In this document: positions 59,649 to 64,000 of the stretch, one piece after another
Layout of the letters: every line of letters starts with the position of its first letter
How positions within the stretch are numbered: position 1 is the first letter of the stretch
Assembly (NCBI RefSeq): GCF_040250305.1
Contig: NZ_CP158190.1
Span: 2,574,001-2,638,000, forward strand
Source of the DNA: Peribacillus frigoritolerans
Lineage (GTDB): Bacteria; Bacillota; Bacilli; Bacillales; DSM-1321
Length of the DNA: 64,000 nt
Direction of reading: 5' to 3'
Translations under genes and position numbers: made by a program
Notes under the pieces: generated by a model
Seen by the model: the letters and a program-made list of their open reading frames with translations, nothing else
What the model was told of the DNA's origin: nothing
The model's database searches: none

Positions 59649-61715
59649 ATGTTGAATAGCAATGAGAGACAGAGTGGAAAAATGGAATCGAACCAAAAAA
59701 ATGAGAGCCTTAAGTATTTATCGTACCGCTGGTCAAGCAAAATTAATAATTTTTTGGTTCTTTGCATATATGAGCAAAACAATCAATATCATGATTTCAA
59801 TAATAAATTCAAAACACACAAATTAAAAAATTCAAAGGGGTTTCTAACCTTTAAAGATGGATTGAACAATAAAAGTTTTGTTATTTGGGAACAAGCATAT
59901 AAAGAGAATGAAGAGCTATTTGCCAAGCTGAGGTTAACGGCGAGAAACGAAACATTGTCACATATTGCCCAACATGTCGTATTCTATCTATTAAGTGAAT
60001 ATGAAAGGGTTTCTACAAAAAAACATGCTATTTTAAAAGATAAACATTTAATGGAAGATTCAATTTACCAAATGGAAAAAAAATTAAAAAATGAAACTTT
60101 TTTGGCTGAGAGATCGGTTTGGGAGGAATTTTACAGCTGGTTTAGACTGCTAGTAAAAGAATGGGTCCTTGAAGAAATAGCCTTATCAATAGGTGTTAAT
60201 GAAATGGAAAGACTTGATGATCAAGCATTAAATAAGTTATTTTACGATCATCTCACAAAACATTTTACTGAAAACACTGGATTTTTATCGAGAGTAACAG
60301 ATATCGTTAATGAATATATTAAAGAGTGGATCGATAAAATCATGATTGAATTTAATATTGAAAACAATACCATCGAAAAGATAGAAAACCTGCTATGTTT
60401 TAAGAGGGATTTTCAAACATCAGATTTATTATTATCCACAATGAGGGATTTCGCTTTCAACTTTACCGTCCAAGATCATTTGCTTGTTATGAATAGTGCT
60501 CCATATCAGTCGGTTAGAGATGCAATTTATAAAAAAAATTTCGAAATCATTGGAAACATTCCTTGGCCTGCAACACCAATATTAAAGGGGAATACAGAAG
60601 GTTTCATACAAATAATCCCTTTTGGTAACGATCATAAAACCTATGGGCAGACGAATGTGAAAGAAGCTTGGAACCGAGTCCACTCTTTATCTGATGTGGA
60701 TGTAGATGTTTTTGATGCTCTTTGCAGCCTTTTCCTGTCAAAGGCTGCTCATAATGAGGAAACAGTGGAAATTTATTTAAATGACCTCCTTTCAATTCGA
60801 GGATTAAAGCCAAAACTTGGTGGGTTTGGGCGTCGGGGTGGTTACGAGGCCAAACAGCGTGCTCAAATTTTGAAATCGCTTACAAATATACAAAGCATAT
60901 GGATTAACATTAACAAAGCTACCATCTATGATAAAGGTAAGCCTGTTCAGACAAAGCTACAAGGGAGGACGTTTATCTTTAAAGATCGTAATGGCGTGGA
61001 ATATGATATATCAGAAGAAGCATGCAGGAAAAAGATAACGTTCACGATCGATAAGGTTTTCGCCAAATATCTTAATGGTTCTGCAAGACAAGTTGCCTTA
61101 CTTTCAATAAAAGCACTTCAATATAATCCATATAGGCAAATTCGGGAAAAACGGCTTACAAGATATTTAAGCTGGCGTTGGAGGACCCAAGCAAGAAAAG
61201 GAGACTTTTTACAACCGAATAAAACCAGTACCCTATTGGAATCGATCGGTGAAAAATTAAATGACCGAACACCATCGCGTACTAGGGAACGTTTCGAGAA
61301 AGCTTTGGATGTTCTACTAGATGACGGCGTAATTGCATCATGGCATTATGAAAAGTGGGATGAATCCATAGCCGATTATAAAGGATGGGCCAGTATTTGG
61401 CTGAATTCGATGATATTAATAGAACCGCCTGATATCATAAAAGAGCAATATCGCTCCATAGAAAAAAAACAAAGATCTCACACTGACAATCGTCTTGCAA
61501 AGCAAGACCCAGCTAACCTGAAGAACAGTAATCATATTGGTGAGCAAATAAGAATCACAAGAAAAAAACTTAGCCTCTCCTTATATCAATTAGCAGAAGA
61601 GCTGGAGATATCAGCCCCATATGTCAGTAACATTGAGAGAGGGATGAAAATTCCATCCTCTAAAATTCAAACGAAAATGAAGAAATGGCTGGAAAAACAG
61701 AAACATATTAATTGA
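59649..61715 (+). CDS. Large protein with C-terminal XRE-type helix-turn-helix
   Basis: The 688-residue product ends in a Cro/CI-type DNA-binding domain: IGEQIRITRKKLSLSLYQLA, EELEISAPYVSNIERGMKIP. The rest is unrecognised; a central block (SIRGLKPKLGGFGRRGGYEA, then QRAQILKSLTNIQSIWI, and later KALQYNPYRQIREKRLTRYL) looks like the winged-helix part of plasmid replication initiators. AGGAGG precedes the ATG with 5 nt spacing and a terminator follows. It stands alone, with no partition or mobility genes nearby. A replication-like or regulatory role is inferred. Confidence 0.65.
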   Translation: MLNSNERQSGKMESNQKNESLKYLSYRWSSKINNFLVLCIYEQNNQYHDFNNKFKTHKLKNSKGFLTFKDGLNNKSFVIWEQAYKENEELFAKLRLTARNETLSHIAQHVVFYLLSEYERVSTKKHAILKDKHLMEDSIYQMEKKLKNETFLAERSVWEEFYSWFRLLVKEWVLEEIALSIGVNEMERLDDQALNKLFYDHLTKHFTENTGFLSRVTDIVNEYIKEWIDKIMIEFNIENNTIEKIENLLCFKRDFQTSDLLLSTMRDFAFNFTVQDHLLVMNSAPYQSVRDAIYKKNFEIIGNIPWPATPILKGNTEGFIQIIPFGNDHKTYGQTNVKEAWNRVHSLSDVDVDVFDALCSLFLSKAAHNEETVEIYLNDLLSIRGLKPKLGGFGRRGGYEAKQRAQILKSLTNIQSIWININKATIYDKGKPVQTKLQGRTFIFKDRNGVEYDISEEACRKKITFTIDKVFAKYLNGSARQVALLSIKALQYNPYRQIREKRLTRYLSWRWRTQARKGDFLQPNKTSTLLESIGEKLNDRTPSRTRERFEKALDVLLDDGVIASWHYEKWDESIADYKGWASIWLNSMILIEPPDIIKEQYRSIEKKQRSHTDNRLAKQDPANLKNSNHIGEQIRITRKKLSLSLYQLAEELEISAPYVSNIERGMKIPSSKIQTKMKKWLEKQKHIN

Positions 61716-61728
61716 TCATGAACAAATT

Positions 61729-61757
61729 AACCCTATTCCTTTATCAGGAAGAGGGTT
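61729..61757 (+). terminator. Rho-independent terminator
   Basis: AACCCTATTCCT (61729-61740) pairs with AGGAAGAGGGTT (61746-61757) with one mismatch. The remaining bases to 62023 hold nothing else that I can name. Confidence 0.7.
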
Positions 61758-62023
61758 GTTTGTGTTGCCATATACATAAAAAGCAGTGGCGTTTATCTTG
61801 TTCCAATGTCGGGGCTATCAATGTAAGAAGTCGGGGTCATCCAGAACACATATTTTTCATACTATTCTTTTGACCCTGCTGTATAAGAGAATTTTCGTCT
61901 ATTAAAAATAATTAACTGCCTAATGTTTTAAATGAATTTAACAAACTATGATTTTTCAGGATATTAACGCCCTCCATGTAAGATTAGTTCAAAGATATCT
62001 TTTTAATGTAGGAGGGAAGATTC

Positions 62024-64000
62024 ATGATAGAAAACCAACATTTAAACAATTCCCATGAAACTCTTGAGCCGTTATTCAATCCAAGATCCATCGCAATCCT
62101 AGGTGCCTCCAAGAGTGAATACAAAATCGGGAATTTACAGGTCAAAGCTCTTTTGGAGGGTCATTTTAAGGGAGAGATTTACCCGATCAATCGCAATGCA
62201 AAAGAGATTGAAGGGATAAAGTGCTATGAATCATTGTCAGATGTTCCGTATGAAATTGATTTAGCCATTTTTTGCCTTGGGGCGGAGCAAGTGCAGCAAG
62301 GTTTAGAGGAATGTGCTCAAAAGAAAGTGAAGGCAGCCATCATTTTTGCTGCTGGTTTTTCGGAAACAGGAAAAGAAGGCATTAAGCAACAGGAATTGCT
62401 AACCGATATTGCAAGAAAGAATGGAATACGGATAGTGGGCCCCAACTGTGTTGGATTAGTGAATTTGTCGAATGGTTTGATTGGCACTTTTTCCCCTGCC
62501 ATTCTATCAGTGCCCTTTAATGACCAAAGAGGGGTAGGATATGTCTCCCAAAGCGGTGCATTTGGTGTTTTGACCTATATGGCAGCAGCTCAGAATGGAT
62601 TGAGCTTCAACTACTTCGTGAGTGTAGGAAATGAAATGGAAACTGAATTCTCGGATGTAATTGAATATATGATCCATGATTCCAAAACAAGTGTGATAAG
62701 CGGCTACTTGGAAGGAGCAAAAAATCCGGATAAATTACGAAGCCTGGCAAAAGAGGCATTGGATAGTAATAAACCCATAATTGTAATGAAAACCGGGAGG
62801 AGTTTGGCCGGAAGCAGAGCTGCTGCTTCTCATACAGGATCACTTGCGGGATCGGATAAAGTATATGATGCCTTTTTTAAACAAGCTGGCATCGTAAGGG
62901 CCGACGATTATGAGGATATCATATCTTTTTCAAAGCTATTCCTATCAAAGAAGCTTCCAAATGGACGCAATACGGTAATCATCACTAGTTCTGGCGGGAG
63001 GGGGATAAATGAAGCGGATCGCTGTGAATCATACGGACTTACCATCAACCCACTCAGCTTAAAGACAACAACAGAAATCAAACGTAATATACCTGCATAT
63101 GCAAGCGCTTCCAACCCTGTGGATTTAACAGCGGCCGCCTCTGTTTCCAATCCTGAGTTATTCCTTGCGCCATTGCGGGCACTTGTGGAAGATCCGGATG
63201 TCGATAACATCATTTTTACGGAATTTCCTTTTAATTGGACTGCCGAGCACCCTTTGCTTCAAGAGTTTATTGAAATTTGCAGAAGCTCAGATAAATTTGT
63301 ATTCATTACAACTTTTCCATTAGATGGCATGACACTCCCGCCTGCTACCGCTGAGCTCGTGAAAAATGGCATACCAGTCATTCCAGGAAACCTTAATCCG
63401 ATAAGAGGGTTGGCGAAACTAGTTGAATACAGTGAATTTTATCGAAAAAATCTTGAATCTCAAGTTTCTGATAGTACAAAGAAAATAGAGAAACAAAGCT
63501 TACAGGACATGCTGAAGCCCGGTGCTACATTAAGTGAATCAGAAGCCAGTCTGGTTTTGGAACGATACGGGATTGCTGCCACGAAGCGTTTTATAACTGA
63601 AAATGAAAACGATGCAGTACAATTCGCTAACAGTATCGGTTATCCGGTTGTGTTAAAGGTCGATTCGCCGGATATCCCACATAAGACGGAAGCGGATGCG
63701 ATTCGATTGAATGTAAGGACTGAACTTGAGGTCAGGAAAGCTTTCACAGATATTAAGCGCAATGCACTAAATTATAAACCTGAGGCTACAATAAACGGCG
63801 TTTCCGTTCAGGAAATGTTACCTGATGGAGTGGAAATCATTGTTGGAGCAAGTGATGATCCCGTATTTGGACCGGTTATCATGTTTGGTCTTGGGGGAAT
63901 ATTTGTTGAGATTTACAAAGATATTTCGTTTAGAATTGCTCCGCTGTCAAGACAAGATGCACTTGAAATGATTGAAGAAATCAAGGGGAAGGACATTTTA
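62024..64000 (+). CDS. ADP-forming acyl-CoA (acetate-CoA ligase family) synthetase, partial
   Basis: The frame from ATG 62024 (AGGAGGG upstream) is open to the window end, giving at least 659 residues. It shows the ADP-forming acyl-CoA synthetase order: CoA-binding domain (FNPRSIAILGASKSEYKIGN), ligase-CoA domain (VGPNCVGLVNLSNGL, SQSGAFGVLTYMA), the phospho-His region AASHTGSLAGSDKVYDAFFK and the start of the ATP-grasp domain (IGYPVVLKVDSPDIPHKTEA, DPVFGPVIMFGLGGIFVE). It interconverts an acyl-CoA with ADP and phosphate to acid, ATP and CoA. About 40-60 residues are missing at the end. Confidence 0.9.
   Translation, partial: MIENQHLNNSHETLEPLFNPRSIAILGASKSEYKIGNLQVKALLEGHFKGEIYPINRNAKEIEGIKCYESLSDVPYEIDLAIFCLGAEQVQQGLEECAQKKVKAAIIFAAGFSETGKEGIKQQELLTDIARKNGIRIVGPNCVGLVNLSNGLIGTFSPAILSVPFNDQRGVGYVSQSGAFGVLTYMAAAQNGLSFNYFVSVGNEMETEFSDVIEYMIHDSKTSVISGYLEGAKNPDKLRSLAKEALDSNKPIIVMKTGRSLAGSRAAASHTGSLAGSDKVYDAFFKQAGIVRADDYEDIISFSKLFLSKKLPNGRNTVIITSSGGRGINEADRCESYGLTINPLSLKTTTEIKRNIPAYASASNPVDLTAAASVSNPELFLAPLRALVEDPDVDNIIFTEFPFNWTAEHPLLQEFIEICRSSDKFVFITTFPLDGMTLPPATAELVKNGIPVIPGNLNPIRGLAKLVEYSEFYRKNLESQVSDSTKKIEKQSLQDMLKPGATLSESEASLVLERYGIAATKRFITENENDAVQFANSIGYPVVLKVDSPDIPHKTEADAIRLNVRTELEVRKAFTDIKRNALNYKPEATINGVSVQEMLPDGVEIIVGASDDPVFGPVIMFGLGGIFVEIYKDISFRIAPLSRQDALEMIEEIKGKDIL

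Noticed and set aside
1..64000. CRISPR array, tRNA or rRNA
   Set aside because: No regularly spaced direct repeats or tRNA/rRNA-like stretches were found by reading; a dedicated search could not be run.

Overview
The window is low-G+C DNA with Bacillaceae gene content: AGGAGG ribosome-binding sites, frequent TTG and GTG starts, a SpoIISA/SpoIISB toxin pair, HemAT, TatA, YnfA, a YqaE/Pmp3 protein, a RocE-like permease with arginase, and CcpA-, LexA- and SigB-like sites. It reads as a chromosomal segment of a Bacillus/Peribacillus-type soil bacterium. The genus is inferred from gene content only. No rRNA, tRNA or CRISPR array was seen.

Region 1 (1-18.6 kb). After the tail of a cell-wall protein, a small membrane protein and a secreted SPOR/NAGPA-type glycosidase comes a catabolic cluster. 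An IclR regulator (minus) faces genes for an AidB/FadE-like acyl-CoA dehydrogenase, a family III CoA-transferase, a second acyl-CoA dehydrogenase, an MFS anion transporter, an acyl-CoA ligase, a 3-hydroxyacyl-CoA dehydrogenase, a thiolase, an enoyl-CoA hydratase and a PaaI-type thioesterase. Together they give uptake, CoA activation and a full beta-oxidation spiral for an unidentified organic acid. A sigma-A promoter with a palindrome at the start site lies between the regulator and the cluster. A hydrolase-TetR operon and an R2lox-type oxidase follow.

Region 2 (18.6-33.5 kb) is a decayed mobile element with many frameshifts and in-frame stops. The 3' half of a DUF3900-like gene occurs twice, as a broken copy at 19799-20326 and within the intact gene at 32385-33467. 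The copies bracket about 12.6 kb holding an integrase remnant, a tail-fibre fragment, a BhlA-type holin, an endolysin, a broken replication-relaxation gene, a DUF559 nuclease, a YolD gene with a LexA box and several unknown genes. Among the unknowns are a HEPN-like two-gene cassette and two tiny peptide genes sharing a GKIVSPP motif. The simplest model is a phage-like element that integrated inside the gene and restored it with its own 3' end. Apparently intact vitamin B6 genes (ECF S component and pyridoxine kinase) lie inside the same interval.

Region 3 (33.5-47.2 kb) is mostly ordinary chromosome: an amino-acid permease, HemAT, TatA, two AAHS-type transporters (the second frameshifted), YnfA, an EamA transporter, a metallo-beta-lactamase-fold hydrolase, a SpoIIS toxin-antitoxin operon behind a SigB-like promoter, and a GAF-GGDEF cyclase. 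A GC-rich structured repeat sits between two near-identical terminators at 43.3-43.6 kb.

Region 4 (47.2-64 kb) holds a Suv3-like helicase, a Pmp3 protein that appears to start with ATT, a racemase-family protein, a four-helix copper-binding protein, tandem DUF948-like proteins, a SpoVB-like flippase, a RocE-like permease with a cre site, arginase, a large protein ending in an XRE helix-turn-helix, and an ADP-forming acyl-CoA synthetase running off the window end.
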